Positions 14,879 through 28,200 of a stretch of 64,000 bases of DNA are shown here, piece by piece (position 1 is the first letter of the stretch; every line of letters begins with the position of its first letter). Origin of the DNA: Eleginops maclovinus (taxonomy: Eukaryota; Chordata; Actinopteri; Perciformes; Eleginopidae); assembly GCF_036324505.1 (NCBI RefSeq), contig NC_086356.1, positions 14,617,244-14,681,243 on the forward strand. Direction: 5' to 3'. A program made the position numbers and the translations under genes. The notes beneath the pieces were generated by a model, which was not told where the DNA came from, ran no database searches, and saw nothing but the letters and a program-made list of their open reading frames with translations.

Positions 14879-16482
14879 CAGTGGGGCAAAAAAGTATTTA
14901 GTCAGCCACCAATTGTGCAAGTTCTCCCATTTAAAAAGATGAGAGAGGCCTGTAATTTTATCATAGGTATACTTCAACTATGAGAGACAGAATGAGAAAA
15001 AAAAATCCAGGAAATCACATTGTAGGATTTTTAATGAATTAATTTTCAAATGGTTGTGGAAAATAAGTATTTGGTCAATAACAAAAGTTCATCTCAATAC
15101 TTTGTTATATACCCTTTGTTGGCAATGACAGAGGTCAAACGTTTTCTGTAAGTCTTCACAAGGTTTCCACACACTGTTGCTGGTATTTTGGCCCATTCCT
15201 CCATGCAGATCTCCTCTAAAGCACTGATGTTTTGGGGCTGTCGCTGGGCAATACGGACTTTCAACTCCCTCCAAAGATTTTCTATGGGGTTGAGATCTGG
15301 AGACTGGCTAGGCCACTCCAGGACCTTGAAATGCTTCTTACGAAGCCACTCCTTCGTTGCCCTGGCGGTGTGTTTGGGATCATTGTCATGCTGAAAGACC
15401 CAGCCACGCTTCATCTTCAGTGCCCTTGCTGATGGAAGGAGGTTTTCACTTAAAATCTCACGATACATGGCCCCATTCATTCTTTCCTTTCCACGGATCA
15501 GTCGTCCTGGTCCCTTTGCAGAAAAACAGCCCCAAAGCATGATGTTTCCACCCCCACGCTTCACAGTAGGTATGGTGTTCTTTGGATGCAACTCTGCATT
15601 CTTTCTCCTCCAAACACGACGACTTGAGTTTTTACCAAAAAGTTCTATTTTGGTTTCATCTGACCATATGACATTCTCCCAATCCTCTTCTGGATCATCC
15701 AAATGCCCTCTAGCAAACTTCAGACGGGCCTGGACATGTACTGGCTTAAGCAGGGGGACATGTCTGGAACTGCAGGATTTAAGTCCCTGGCGGCGTAGTG
15801 TGTTACTGATGGTAGCCTCTGTTACTTTGGTCCCAGCTCTCTGCAGGTCATTCACTAGGTCCCCCCGTGTGGTTCTGGGATTCTTGCTCACCGTTCTTGT
15901 GATCATTTTGACCCCACGGGGTGAGATCTTGCGTGGAGCCCCAGATGGAGGGAGATTAGCAGTGGTCTTGTATGTCTTCCATTTTCTAATAATTGCTCCC
16001 ACAGTTGATTTCTTCACACCAAGCTGCTTACCTATTGCAGATTCAGTTTTCCCAGCCTGGTGCAGGTCTACAATTTTGTCTCTGGTCTCCTTTGACAGCT
16101 CTTTGGTCTTGGCCATAGTGGAGTTTGGAGTATGACTGTTTGAGGTTGTGGACAGGTGTCTTTTATACTGATAACGAGTTCAAAAAGGTGCCATTAATAC
16201 AGGTAACGAGTGGAGGACAGAGGAGCCTCTTAAAGAAGAAGTTACAGGTCTGTGAGAGCCAGAAATCTTGCTTGTTTGTAGGTGACCAAATACTTATTTT
16301 ACCGAGGAACTTACCAATTAATTCATTAAAAATCCTACAATGTGATTTTCTGGATTTTTTTTTCTCATTCTGTCTCTCATAGTTGAAGTGTACCTATGAT
16401 AAAAATTACAGGCCTCTCTCATCTTTTTAAATGGGAGAACTTGCACAATTGGTGGCTGACTAAATACTTTTTTGCCCCACTG
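14879..16482. mobile_element. Tc1-like DNA transposon, complete
   Basis: A 1604-bp element flanked on both sides by TA, the Tc1/mariner target. Both ends begin CAGTGGGGCAAAAAAGTATT and form inverted repeats of about 200 bp. Each inverted repeat contains a second, inner copy of the core (AATAAGTATTTGGTCA at 15062-15077; its reverse complement at 16283-16298). That gives the IR/DR layout known from Sleeping Beauty-type elements. The transposase ORF inside is uninterrupted. The two ends differ at only a few positions by eye, so the copy looks young. Confidence 0.95.
15094..16116 (-). CDS. Tc1-like transposase
   Basis: Uninterrupted 340-residue ORF, the usual length for a Tc1 transposase, which cuts and pastes the element at TA sites in the nucleus. 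The N-terminal 110 residues form two helix-turn-helix DNA-binding domains ([26 protein letters not shown] between them). The catalytic triad is visible: WSDETK (first D), [10 protein letters not shown] (second D) and [11 protein letters not shown] (the E, 34 residues after the second D, as in Tc1). The glycine-rich box [14 protein letters not shown] is also intact. It starts [12 protein letters not shown], a standard start. No stop or frameshift is seen, so it may encode an active enzyme, but single substitutions cannot be judged by eye. Confidence 0.95.
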   Translation of the reverse strand: MAKTKELSKETRDKIVDLHQAGKTESAIGKQLGVKKSTVGAIIRKWKTYKTTANLPPSGAPRKISPRGVKMITRTVSKNPRTTRGDLVNDLQRAGTKVTEATISNTLRRQGLKSCSSRHVPLLKPVHVQARLKFARGHLDDPEEDWENVIWSDETKIELFGKNSSRRVWRRKNAELHPKNTIPTVKRGGGNIMLWGCFSAKGPGRLIRGKERMNGAMYREILSENLLPSARALKMKRGWVFQHDNDPKHTARATKEWLRKKHFKVLEWPSQSPDLNPIENLWRELKVRIAQRQPQNISALEEICMEEWAKIPATVCGNLVKTYRKRLTSVIANKGYITKY

Positions 16483-16484
16483 TA

Positions 16485-19400
16485 TATATATCCATCTATT
16501 TACTTCAAGCAGCTGCTCTTTGCTGCTGATAGCCTACATGAAGAAAACTTGACGTCATGTGATTCTACCTCTGTGAGGTGTGGGGGGCACAACCCTCAGC
16601 CTCCTCCCGTGCACTCAATCTGTCACACTGTAGAGGCAGGAGGCACCACAAGGGCCTTTCATGATATGCACATATCCAACTGCCTCGCAGTGTATAAAAT
16701 GCATTTGTGTTGTCTGGCGAGTAAATCTGGCTTTATTCTCTATACAATGAAGGCTAAGTTTTTTTCTGCAACATTCATGGCTGTTTTGATATGACTGTCA
16801 GATGTATCAGGGACTGGTAGCAGGCAAAAGAGAGACAGCTGAAAGCCTCAAAGCAGTCTTGCAGGTAGGTTGTCAAATACTTTTTGATCTTGTTTCATTT
16901 GCCACTTTATCTGGGACATATAGTGTGATGTCATGCTCTATTTTCCTCTTGTATTAATGTCATTTCTGTGTTTGTACTGTGTGGGCAACATGAATAAGCG
17001 AATCATCCTTATATTTGCATTTGTGAAAAAGCATGGTTATGAGTTACGATTTCTCACATGTAGGAAAATAATCATGCAGTGGTTGTTTGTGGAGTACATC
17101 CTTTCACATGTTTCACACACATGTTCGCATGTGCATTTGTGTCATTTTAATCAAAGGTTACAACACTGTGCTACCTAACAGGAAAATCGCAGACACAAGA
17201 CTCACTGACATTGGACAAAACAGCATGCAGATGGAGCAGTTGGGCCTAAACAGAGGCCTCTGCTATTCACATTCATTGTTATGGAAAGGTGCAGGATTGA
17301 GACGAGTTATCAGCCAATCATATGGCTATGCTATGGCACCTGAAATATAGTGTACATTTTCAAGCCCTTACTATAACCTTCCCCTGCTCATTTCCTTTTC
17401 TTCCTCTCTATCTCCCCCACCTCCCTCTGTCTCCATATCCCACTCTCTCTCTTCTTCCTCTGCACCAGCTGCTGCTGCTGCTCCAGAGCCAGAGTGGAGA
17501 GTCCCCTCGCCCCCCTGCACAGACAGAGACAAAAGGCCTGATTCGCCTGCTGAACACTGCCCCCTTTCTCCATCCGTCCCTTCATGCACTGCACTAGAGG
17601 TGATGGTGGTTGTGGCGGGGGCTTCAGGAGAAAACAAGGCCCGGACTAGGACTAACATCTAGGACTCACCCAGTGAAGGAGAGTGTGCAGAGGGGGAGGG
17701 GAGGAGGAGGAGAATGGGGCAGAGTAAAGGCAGGTGCTGAGGCCTCTACAGGAAGACTATTTTTCTCTGAATATCTCTCAGAGTGGAAAAAAATCTGAAA
17801 AGGGTATGCCACATTTAACTATATATGCATGTAGTGCATGTTTTTATGTGTGTCTCTGTGGTGGCATATGTGGGCAGGGGTGGCATGCGTTTGGGGGGAA
17901 TCTGGGGAGAGGGTTGCATGAATGGCCTGCGTTTGACCACGTCCGATTTTCTATTCGGGTTTTCCTTATGTATATATAATAGTGTTGGTGTAATGCTGCT
18001 GTAGGCTGCATGAAAGTTCTTTATATTTCAGAGGGACTACCAGTGTGCCTTGCCTATAACTATATAGAGACTATATTTCCTGGTTCCTTTAATTTTGATT
18101 AGGTAAATATCAGCTGTTATCAGTTGTTTTGAATATTACCTCTTGTAACCTATTTTTTGATTTACATTGTATGATATTTCTCACCTTTTTTAATTTGTGC
18201 CCATGTTACTGTGCTCACCAAAACATAATCTCTTTGTGCAGGGCTGTGATTTTGAGGCCTACATTTACAGCAGTGCAAGCAACCTGTGAAGTAAATGTCC
18301 TCTCAATTGCCTGTCTATAAAGTATCATGCTGTTGTTTCATTAAATCTATGACAATATGTCTAGTTTGGTGTAAAATCATGCAGCTTTTCAAAGGAAGTG
18401 GGCACACTGCTTCTGCCTGTGTGTTTTCTGAGGCCGTATTGCAGCACAGGGCTTTATATTGGGTGATCGGAACCAGATGAAACCGGTTTGAGGCAGACTG
18501 AGGGCTGACAGGAACAATGCCATCTCTGTGCTCCACTGAGGGATAGAGATAGCCCAGACTACTCCATGGCAGCCCTTCACTGCTCAGCCACTTGCAACCA
18601 TGTTACAGGCAGAGACCCTCTGCTGCTGCTACTCGCTGCAGGGTGGATGTCGGCGCAACGCGGCTCATAGCGAGGGGGATTTGAGAAGGGCAGAGGGCTG
18701 GGGGACATGGCTGGCTCGGAGTTAGCAAATCTGCAGTCTGAAGTCTCACATACACACACATCCGAGAGCATGATCTATCTGTCCGTCTGTTTGTATGTAT
18801 GTGTGCTGCTAGTCGTGCAGAGAAGGACTAAGGGGGATCCCACCACCACTCACCAGATCCCTTGATGTAATCTGAACCTGAATTCTGGGCCTTTACTCAG
18901 TTGGGAAGGACTTTTTTTTCCCACCTCCAGAATGGTTGGGGTGGGTGGCTTTTTGTGGTTAGTTGTGTTGTAAGTATTTGTTGCAGAAAGGGAGGAAGGA
19001 AGGGTGGAAAAAAAGGGTTGGCTAGTGGCTGGACAGAAACGAAGGCAAGAGGGTGAGGAGTAGCTGACTCCCTTGCATGTTTCCACCATTGTTGTTACAC
19101 ATTCACGTTACTGGTATTGTAGTTTTACAGTGTGTCGAATTCAGTTGGTAATGATGTCTGTTAAACTGCTACGGTGTTCATTTTTCGTTTTTATGTAACC
19201 CATTTCCTTTCTTCATCAGGCTGCTCTTGCTGTCATGCCTGTGACTAGGTGTTTTTTTCCAGCAGGCCTTTCTCTCTCTGCTGCAGCCTCACAAAGCTCA
19301 GCAGCCATTTTCCCCCTCACTGCATTTCTTTCCTTCTCTCTATGATTTTGTTCACGTCATTATCGCCACTATCCCATCATCTGGATTGAACTGAGAATTC

Positions 19401-20341
19401 TTGCTTTGTGAAACCAAAGATGAGGCTTCAAGATGTGTGTGTAGATTTGAATGCATCTCTATTAAAAAGCAGTATTGGTATAGCTGCATGTGCTGTTCAA
19501 GCAAAGCTTCACTACAGCTGTTTTTTACATTGTTCACTTTTTAAAGAAAAAGACTGGTTTTGTGTTGCTCTCAACGCAAAGTTTTACTGACCAATAATGT
19601 ATAAGATATTATGCTAAATAAACATGTTGTGTTTTTCTTGAGTCGTTATCCTATATCTTTTCCATATGCCCTTATCCAAAGTGTTCTCTGTCATCAAAGT
19701 CACATTAACATCCTTCAGCTTAAAGTTGTTGAGATGTTTGATTCAACACCAAAGCAGCTAACTACTATTCAGAAAGTACACACATGTTCAATATTGTTCC
19801 AGCTACTTGGACAAGTTCCATCGTCGTCCAGATGATATATTATTAAATATAATTAAAATATAACTCTGTGAAGCCTCTCTTTCCAAGAAAATGGAAATGG
19901 GTAACAATGGCATGCTGCAGAATACTTGTTTTTCTCCCCGTTTAAACTGTTCAATTACAGCACTGCTGACTATGTGGTGATTGAATGGGTAGGCTAAATG
20001 TTCTGTACCCACATTCACTTCATCAAAATGTCAAATCTACCCCGTGTGGAGCAACAAGTGGTTGCTGGGGAATTAACACAGAAAAAGAACAGTGAATAAT
20101 GATTAGTCATTGTATGTCAATTGTAAGATGTGCACGTGTTTAGGCACCACAAGGCTGAATGTATTTCACACAATATAGGCAAATATGAACTGGACTAGTA
20201 CATCAGTGGCTTCTACCCAAATAACAAACATTTCCTTAAACAATGTTGTCAAATAAGTGTATTTGTATGTATTATTTAGTTTTTTTCACAAATGACACAA
20301 ATGCTGAGCTAGAAATAAACATGTGTTAGGCCTACACGATA
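16485..20341. other. Intergenic, possible distal 5' region of znf532
   Basis: No coding exon recognised. A pyrimidine-rich tract at 17390-17460, then CAG-type repeats and purine-rich GC-richer sequence to about 17720, and another GC-richer stretch at 18540-18770, might hold non-coding first exons of znf532, which in mammals has several. I could not decide on splice sites. Confidence 0.35.
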
Positions 20342-21029
20342 CGATATAATACAATATGATACGATCTCAGCAGGAAACCGATGGACTGTCCACTCCAGGT
20401 AGGGAATGAGGCCTTACCTCAAGTGAAGGAGTTCAAGTACCGCGGGGTCTTATTCTCGAGTGAGGGAACAATGGAGTGTGAGATGGGCCGGAGAATCGGA
20501 GCAGCGGGAGCGGTACTGCAGTCGCTTTACCGCACCGTTGTGATGAAAAGAGAGCTGAGCCAGAAGGCAAAGCTCTCTGTCTACAGGGCCATTTTCGTTC
20601 CTACCCTCGTCTATGGTCATGAAGGATGGGTCATGACCGAAAGAACGAGATCGCGGATACAAGCGGCCGAAATGGGATTTCTCCCCAGGGTGGCTGGCAT
20701 CTCCCTTAGGGATAAGGTGAGAAGTTCAGTCATTCGGGAGGGACTCGGAGTAGAACCGCTGCTCCTTTGCGTTGAAAGGAGCCAGTTGAGGTGGTTCGGG
20801 CACCTAGTGAGGATGCCACCTGGGCGCCTCCCTAGGGAGGAGTTCCAGGCATGTCCAGCTGGGAAGACCTAGGACCAGGTGGAGGGATTATATCTCTTCG
20901 CTGGCCTAGGAGTGTCTTGGAATCCCCCAGTCAGAGCTGGATGATGTGACCAGGGAAAGAGAAATTTGGGGCTCTCTGCTGGAGCTGTTACCTCCACGAG
21001 GATGGACGATTCGATATAATACAATATGA
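20342..21029 (+). mobile_element. 5'-truncated non-LTR retrotransposon fragment with target-site duplication
   Basis: An insert flanked by an 18-bp direct repeat, CGATATAATACAATATGA, at 20342-20359 and 21012-21029. It sits in a GATAC-rich sequence. It encodes the C-terminal end of a LINE reverse transcriptase (FKYRGVLFSSEG, then ELSQKAKLSVYRAIFVPTLV, then RLPREEFQACPAG). Its reading frame breaks after 20872, where related elements continue RGRPRTRW. Truncated and dead. The clade cannot be fixed by eye. Confidence 0.75.
20381..20872 (+). pseudogene. Reverse transcriptase C-terminal remnant
   Basis: 163 codons open, covering only the region after the polymerase core (thumb and C-terminal tail) of a LINE reverse transcriptase. 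No YADD box, endonuclease or start is present. The end is frameshifted. Non-functional. Confidence 0.75.
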
Positions 21030-22250
21030 AAGGATACGATATGATACGATACAATGATACTTTATTGTCTGATCAACTCTGGAGTTGTCCTTGCATCGTG
21101 GCCGCTCCATTTGCTATAACCAAGTAAGAATAAACCAGATGCCCATGGCATGAACTTAAGTAATGCCATTGTCTCTCAACATTTTCCAACTGTAATATTA
21201 ATTCTCTAAGCCATCATAATTGCAATTATAATAATCATGTATTGTCAATTTGTCTTTAGGGCTAGGTCAAATTATTTTATTGGTTATACCAGAAAGTATA
21301 TAGGATAAAGTCAGTGTGTACTGGAGGTTTACATTATATTGTATTGTGCTTTGGATCCTTTTTCAGTACAGAATTGAGAACAGTAATTATGATTTTATAA
21401 ACGTATCAGGCAGTAAGTGTGTGATATTCTCAACTTAAAGTGAGGAGATGTGTTTAATATCCGTTCCCAGAGATGTGCTGATTTTATATTACCGCGAAAC
21501 ATCGAATGCACAATTTATACTGACTGGAATGTACATCCCTCCTCCTCTAACATATCATCCAGGAAATTAAATTAAATCTTTGAAGAACTATTGAAAGTTT
21601 GTTGTATTTCCTTTACAGCCTAAAATAGCATTGTTTGCACTTTTATCATCCAAAAACACGTATTTTCTCCAGCAATACAGATGATAACCACAACCCTATT
21701 ACAGGGGCCTTGGTCCACAGAATTTGAGAGAATTAAAATAAATGCCACTAATTTAGTACATTTTAACCCAAAGAAAATTCCACTCTGAATATGAATAACC
21801 TGGATATTTCCCATCACTATGAGAACAAGCCTAGCCCTAATGATGGACTTAGTGGGATGGTATTCAATATATGTGTAGAATAGAATCGGAGGATGAACGT
21901 TATCTGAAGCATTAATATCTATGAGAATACAAACATTTCCATTTAGAATAACTATGATCAAAAACAAAGGTACCTGTTTTACAGCATGATCATTGCTGTA
22001 AAACACATGACATTCAACATGAGATAACAGGGGATCAACTATAATATAACACAATGTTGATCTTTGATGTGCTTCAATAGTTTGTAGGTAATATATATAT
22101 ATATATATTTATTGTTTCTGACTGCAATATACAGAGTATAACGACTCTCCTTCCAAAATGTGATACTGTATAATGAAGTATTTTAAAGAACTTATATCAC
22201 CACGTGTAGAGAAAAACTCATCATTCTACCATTTCATCTGTGTTCCCCAG
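21030..22250. other. Region before znf532 coding exon 1
   Basis: GATAC-rich tail to 21057, then AT-rich sequence with a (TA)n tract near 22090-22108. The acceptor TTCCCCAG|GTGATC at 22250/22251 opens the first coding exon, so at least one untranslated exon lies further upstream. Confidence 0.5.
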
Positions 22251-22281
22251 GTGATCTCCTCATTAAAACTGGATCAGGACC

Positions 22282-25200
22282 ATGGGAGATATGAAGACGC
22301 CAGACTTCGATGACCTGCTAGCAGCTTTCGACATCCCGGACATGGTGGATCCCAAAGCTGCTATTGAATGTGGCCCTAATGATGACCATGACGGACAGCT
22401 CAAGCAGCCTAGTGATGGGGTCACTACCAATGATGATAAGTCCCAGAACCTGTCCACAGGACATGACATTGGTGTTAGTGTCATTGTCAAGAACATACGA
22501 AACAAAAACACTAGCAGGCCTAGAGAAACCATATCAGAGACGGATGAAAAGGTCTGTTCCAAACACAATGCTGCTAGCATTGGCAATGGACTTCATAATG
22601 GCTTTTTGCCTGCAGGACAACCTGGTAGCCTTTACACCAAGAACGGATGGAAAACTCCTAAGATGGAAGGACAGTCAGCTATCAATCAATCACCTACATT
22701 AAATCAGTTCAGCCCCATCTCAAGTGCTGAAGAGTTTGATGACGATGATAAAACAGAGGTAGATGACCCTACGGACAAACAGGGAGGTCAGTCAGTCTTT
22801 AGGTCAATGACTAAGACAGAGAACCCAAATAACAAGTCTCCTGTATCAATCGACAAAGTTTCCAGCACAATTGGGAACCAAAAACCTGATAAAAAAAACA
22901 ACATCAGAGGCACTCTGGGAGGTTCCAAGTCTAATGAACTCCCGCAATTAGGTTTACCTGAGGGGGAACTAAAGGAAATTGTCCTCAAGTCTAAAGGTCA
23001 GGAGTGCAAGGAAGCTGGAAAACAAATGGATCGTGTTAATGCGTCCATTGTGTCCCAAGTCCAAGCCAAGTCCTCTTCAAAACTTTCGTCTTGTATAGCG
23101 GCCATCGTAGCTCTCAGTGAAAAAAAGTCTATTGCAACAGACTTGACTGTTTTGGATTCTCCAACAACAAAGAAAGAACTAGCCAATAAAAATACCATAG
23201 CTCCAACAAAGCCACACGAGCTGGAGTCAGCCCTAGAGTTTGCAAAGCGACTGCTAACAAGACAACCAGACAGCCCCATTAGTGTCATCAGTGAGGGTAG
23301 TAGTAAAGGTTCCCCTGTCTCAAGCAAAGATATCCCAACGGTCATCCCCAAAGTCAGGATCAAAACAATCAAGACGTCATCGGGCCAGATAAAGCGTACT
23401 GTCAGTCGAGTTGTGCCAGAGTTCAGTGCAATTTTCTCATCTCCTACAAGACCCTCTCTGCCAACCACAGTATTATCCACCTCTGGAGGCCCTTCAATTG
23501 AAATAACCAAGCAAATGACTATTAAACCTGTAGCGACAGCTTTCCTGCCTGTCTCAGCAGTCAAGAACACTGGTTCCCAAGTAATAAACCTGAAGCTAGC
23601 TAACAACACCACAGTCAAAGCAACTGTCATCCCTGCTGCATCAGTGCAAAGTGCCAGCAGTGCCATCATGAAAGCCGCTAATGCCATCCAGCAACAGACT
23701 ATCATGGTACCTGCCTCCAGTCTTGCTAATGCCAAACTTGTGCCAAAGACATTCCATCTTAGTAACCTCAATCTTCTGCCTCAGACATTATCTCCTGCTG
23801 ACTGTGATCTCAAACAGGCCCTGACCTCCAAACAACCACAGCAAGTCAAGCAGCAGAAAAGTCTTGCTGGCCGGGCCTCAAAGCAAGTCTCCACTATTCA
23901 AGTGTTCACCAACTCTCAAAGCTCTGTAGTGGACGCCTTCAATAAAATCCTGAGTAGCATAAACCCTGTCCCTGTGTATGTCCCAAACCTCTCTCCACCA
24001 ACTGCAGCTTGCATCGCTCTACCCTCACGTGGCTACAAGTGCCTGGAGTGTGGAGATTCGTTTGCTCTTGAAAAGAGCCTGACCCATCACTATGAACGTC
24101 GCAGTGTGCGGATCGAAGTCACCTGCAACCACTGTGCCAAAGGTCTAGTGTTCTACAACAAATGCAGCCTCTTGTCTCATGCCAGGGGCCACAAGGACAA
24201 AGGGGTGGTCATGCAGTGCTCACATCTAACCCTTAAACCCATACCTGCAGATCAGATGATAACTACATCACCCTCATCAGGCCCAGCCAACCCAACTGGC
24301 ACCATCTCCAACTCCCAAGTTCAAGCACCCACCAGTCAAATCCCAGGACGAGTTGCCGGTGAAGAGTCCCAAACTACAGTGATTTCAGCTCCATGCAGTG
24401 CTCCTCTTGTGGCAGCCATGCCATTGGGGGATGATTTTTCGAAGGTCTGCAGGCACAGCCTAAAATGCTTGGAATGTAACCAAATGTTCCAGGATGACAG
24501 CTCGCTAGCTATGCATTACCAACAGGCAGCGGATTCCAGTGGGCAGGTTAGTTAATGTTATGTGTGAACTGCTACATACTATGATTCCAATATGAACCGT
24601 TGTTCCAATTCATTTCGGTCATTTGGGCTTTCACATTCACAGTACGAGAATTTCTACTTCTTGATTTAATGATATCTTCGTTAAAATAAATAACAGAATC
24701 CTTTATGCAAGATAATCCCTCATATGCTGGGTGCAATGTTTCCAGTGCCAGGATAAAATGCAATTTCTCCTATTATTTTCAGAAAACATGCACCATCTGC
24801 CAAATGCTTCTCCCAAATCAGTGCAGCTTTCTGTCACACCAGCGAATCCACCAGCACAAGTCTCCTTACATCTGCCCCGAGTGTGGCGCCAGCTGCCGTT
24901 CTGTCCACTTCCAATCACATGTCACCAAGAACTGCCTGCATTACAGCCGTAGAGTCGGCTACCGGTCAGTCTACCCAAATAAAATCACTGCATTTATTAT
25001 TTGTATTTAAGTTTTCTCTCGTTCTTTTTCAACTTTCATTTCCAAAAAATGTCTTCTGTTGAAGTTGATTTTTTTGAATAGTCTGAGCTGACATATGGAC
25101 GATTTTCTTCCTTTACACAGTAAAATGTCAATTATAATTACAGTTATTATAACATTACATTTGTCTCAGCTTGACAACCCTTGTAATGGGAAAGGGAAAT

Positions 25201-28200
25201 TATTCACAATGAAACTTATGGGGGAAAATTGGACACTCACAATATTTATGTGAATTCAACTAAGATATAAACCATTAAAACTGAAAACCCAGTATCTGAC
25301 CAATGACGGTTCAATTATGATTCTGATCCATTACAATGTTATAAAAATCAACATCGATTTAACATCTAAATGTTATTTTTTTATTCAAGTCTGGTTAAGG
25401 TCATTTCCATTTTAAACGGTTCTTCCATTTCTTTCGCAGAAAATAAAAATGCATATGGACCAACAAAAGTTTGTGTCTTATACCCACCAGCACAAAAATG
25501 GAATCTTATAGCAGATACATCAAATCATGTCTTAAACTGAAATTCACTAATATAATCTAACCTATACCTCTTTTTCTTCCTCCCTCCAGTTGTATCCACT
25601 GTAGTATGATCTTCGCTGATGTTGTATCTGTAAAGTCTCACATCCAGAGTTCTCACTGTGAGATCTTCTATAAATGTCCTCTCTGCCCCATGGCCTTCAA
25701 GACTGCACCTGGAACGCACTCTCATGTGAAAACACAGCATCCAGGAACGAAGGCAGGAGAGCCCAAGTAGGTCAAAAGCACTCTCTGCACTTAATATTTG
25801 TATAAATGCTAATCTAAACCACATCTATTTTGTTTGTATGTTCTGTTAAAGACTGAATTCCTGTTACGGCCAGTTGTTGTTTTGTTTTGAAGTACACCAA
25901 ATATATATCTCAATGCAAAACTAAATATTCTAATATTTCAATTTAAATAGACTGCAATACACAAATAACACAGCGTCTTTTTGTTGTCAACACACATCCA
26001 CACTGTCTTCCTTTTACAGAGGTGCACACCATTAAACCGAACACCCACGTCCAATTGATGTTTCAAAGGAAATTCATCCACCCTGCATCATGAGCAGGAT
26101 TTGTGGGTTTTAGACATGGTGGCTTATCTCGGTTCTTTCCACATGGCAACCTTTCACTGACTTACATACCATCCATCATCACAACTGCTGACGACACAGG
26201 TGCTCAGGAGCAGGTGTTTGTGTACCAATGTTTGGGTTTGGCCTAACTTAGAGCTAAATCAACCTCTGATGTTAAGGAGTACTCCAAGTACTAAAGCATT
26301 CATTTCAGTATGATGATCTAAACTTTTCTTTAGGTCTGTCAACGTTGCCAAGTTATTGCTCTTGATTAATCTGGAAACCTGAGAGTGTTAAACAGAAATG
26401 AACACAAATTAATTACATTACCAAGTTCATCCCCGATCTCCTCCCATAATTCCATCCATTAGTATTTACCATTAATTGGCTGGACTGACTGGAGACCACT
26501 AGAAACAAGTAAGAAACATCACTACCAAATAGCAAGTACCCTTGTTCATTAGTTATGGTGAAAACTGCGAAAATGGGCCAGTTTCTTGAAATTGCACAGG
26601 AGTGGGATATAGCGGACAAACATTAGTTCAACTTAGTTGAATGTTGAAAAGCCTAACCATTTGCAAAAGTAACAACCTTGTTGTGCATTTTGAATTGAAG
26701 TAGCAGGGCTTTTTTTAAAGACACACATGTTTTTATCTCTCTTTCAGGATGATCTACAAGTGTTCCATGTGTGATACCGTGTTCACATTGCAATCCCTGC
26801 TCAACACGCACTTTGACCAGCACATTATCAATCACAAAGTTTCAGTGTTCAAATGCCCTGACTGCTTCATGCAATACGCACAGAAACAGCTCATGATGGA
26901 CCATATCAAGGTGGGGGTATAAAGCTATTATTTTAGGGAATCTTGACGATAATATCCACTGATTATGTATGTATGATTATTTTTTTATTTCTTGTTAACT
27001 GCTTTCTTGATGACTTAATAACCTTAACACTTTTTTTTAATACCACAAATAATGACGGAAATCATATCAATGCTGAGTACATTTTTGGTTATGATTTATA
27101 AGCATGTGTTGATCCTTTGCAGGCCATCCATGGAACCCTGAAAACCATTGAGGGCCCACCAAACCTGGGCATCAACCTTCCTCTCGGCACCATGCCTACA
27201 AACTCTAATAACAACATCAGCAATAGCCCCAAAAACAATAATAACAACAAAGATCGGGGAAATGTACATAGACAAGATAAGGGAGAAACTAAGCCTCCAT
27301 CTTCACCTTTAAAGAAAACAAACAATAACTGCTCATCGGACCTTAAGATCCCCCCATGCACAGGATACACATGTGGAGACTGCAGGAGCCCCTTCAGTTC
27401 CAGGGAAGTCTTTGTGGCCCACATGAGGCACGAACATGGAAAGGTGAATATTTGAAACCATTCTCATTGGAAAGTTTATGATTTAAACAACAACATTTTT
27501 GAGATTCTGCTTAAGGATGAAAAGGAAACAGACATATTTTGAGAGCTGATGCCATTGTAATTTAAGGAAAGCTCTTTTACTTAAATAAAATCACTATAAT
27601 ACATCAATGACAAGAAACTGTATAAGAACTCTAGGATCCTGCATTACTATTACTTAATTCATTATTTCATGTTGTATAACAAATGCATTGAAGTGTGATT
27701 GGTTAATGCCTTTTCCATTGCAGATACTCAAGAAACACCCTTGTCGGCAGTGCGACAAGTCGTTCAGCTCCTCGCACAGTCTCTGCCGACACAACCGTCT
27801 CAAACACAAGGGAATGCGGAAGGTCTACACATGCCCGTGAGTACACACACCACTGTTGTTTAAACCACACGTTTTTCAAATGATCTCCTAACGCCATTGT
27901 TGTTGGTTAGGCATAGGCACCAAAATAACTGGGGTAGTCTTAGGGAAAGATCATGGTTTGGTTTATAATAAGACTAGTTGATCTTGTTATCATGGTTACC
28001 ATAATAAAGACTTGGATACAGTGAGCGAAAAAAACTGCTCTCGTGGTTAGAAGAAACCAATGTTGACTGTCGTAGGAAATAGGTAACAAGTTGTTGTTGT
28101 CCAACATTATGTTTGTCGACCCATCTATCCACCCTGACATCTTTGTGTCCCTCAGACTTCCTCTTATTTTACTACCAACAGATGGGTTGTCGTCTCTTAA

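Noticed and set aside
15467..16135. 222-codon ORF on the plus strand
   Set aside because: Antisense of the Tc1 transposase; no protein features of its own.
22998..23771. 257-codon ORF on the minus strand
   Set aside because: It is the antisense shadow of the large znf532 exon, whose plus-strand protein is clearly conserved.
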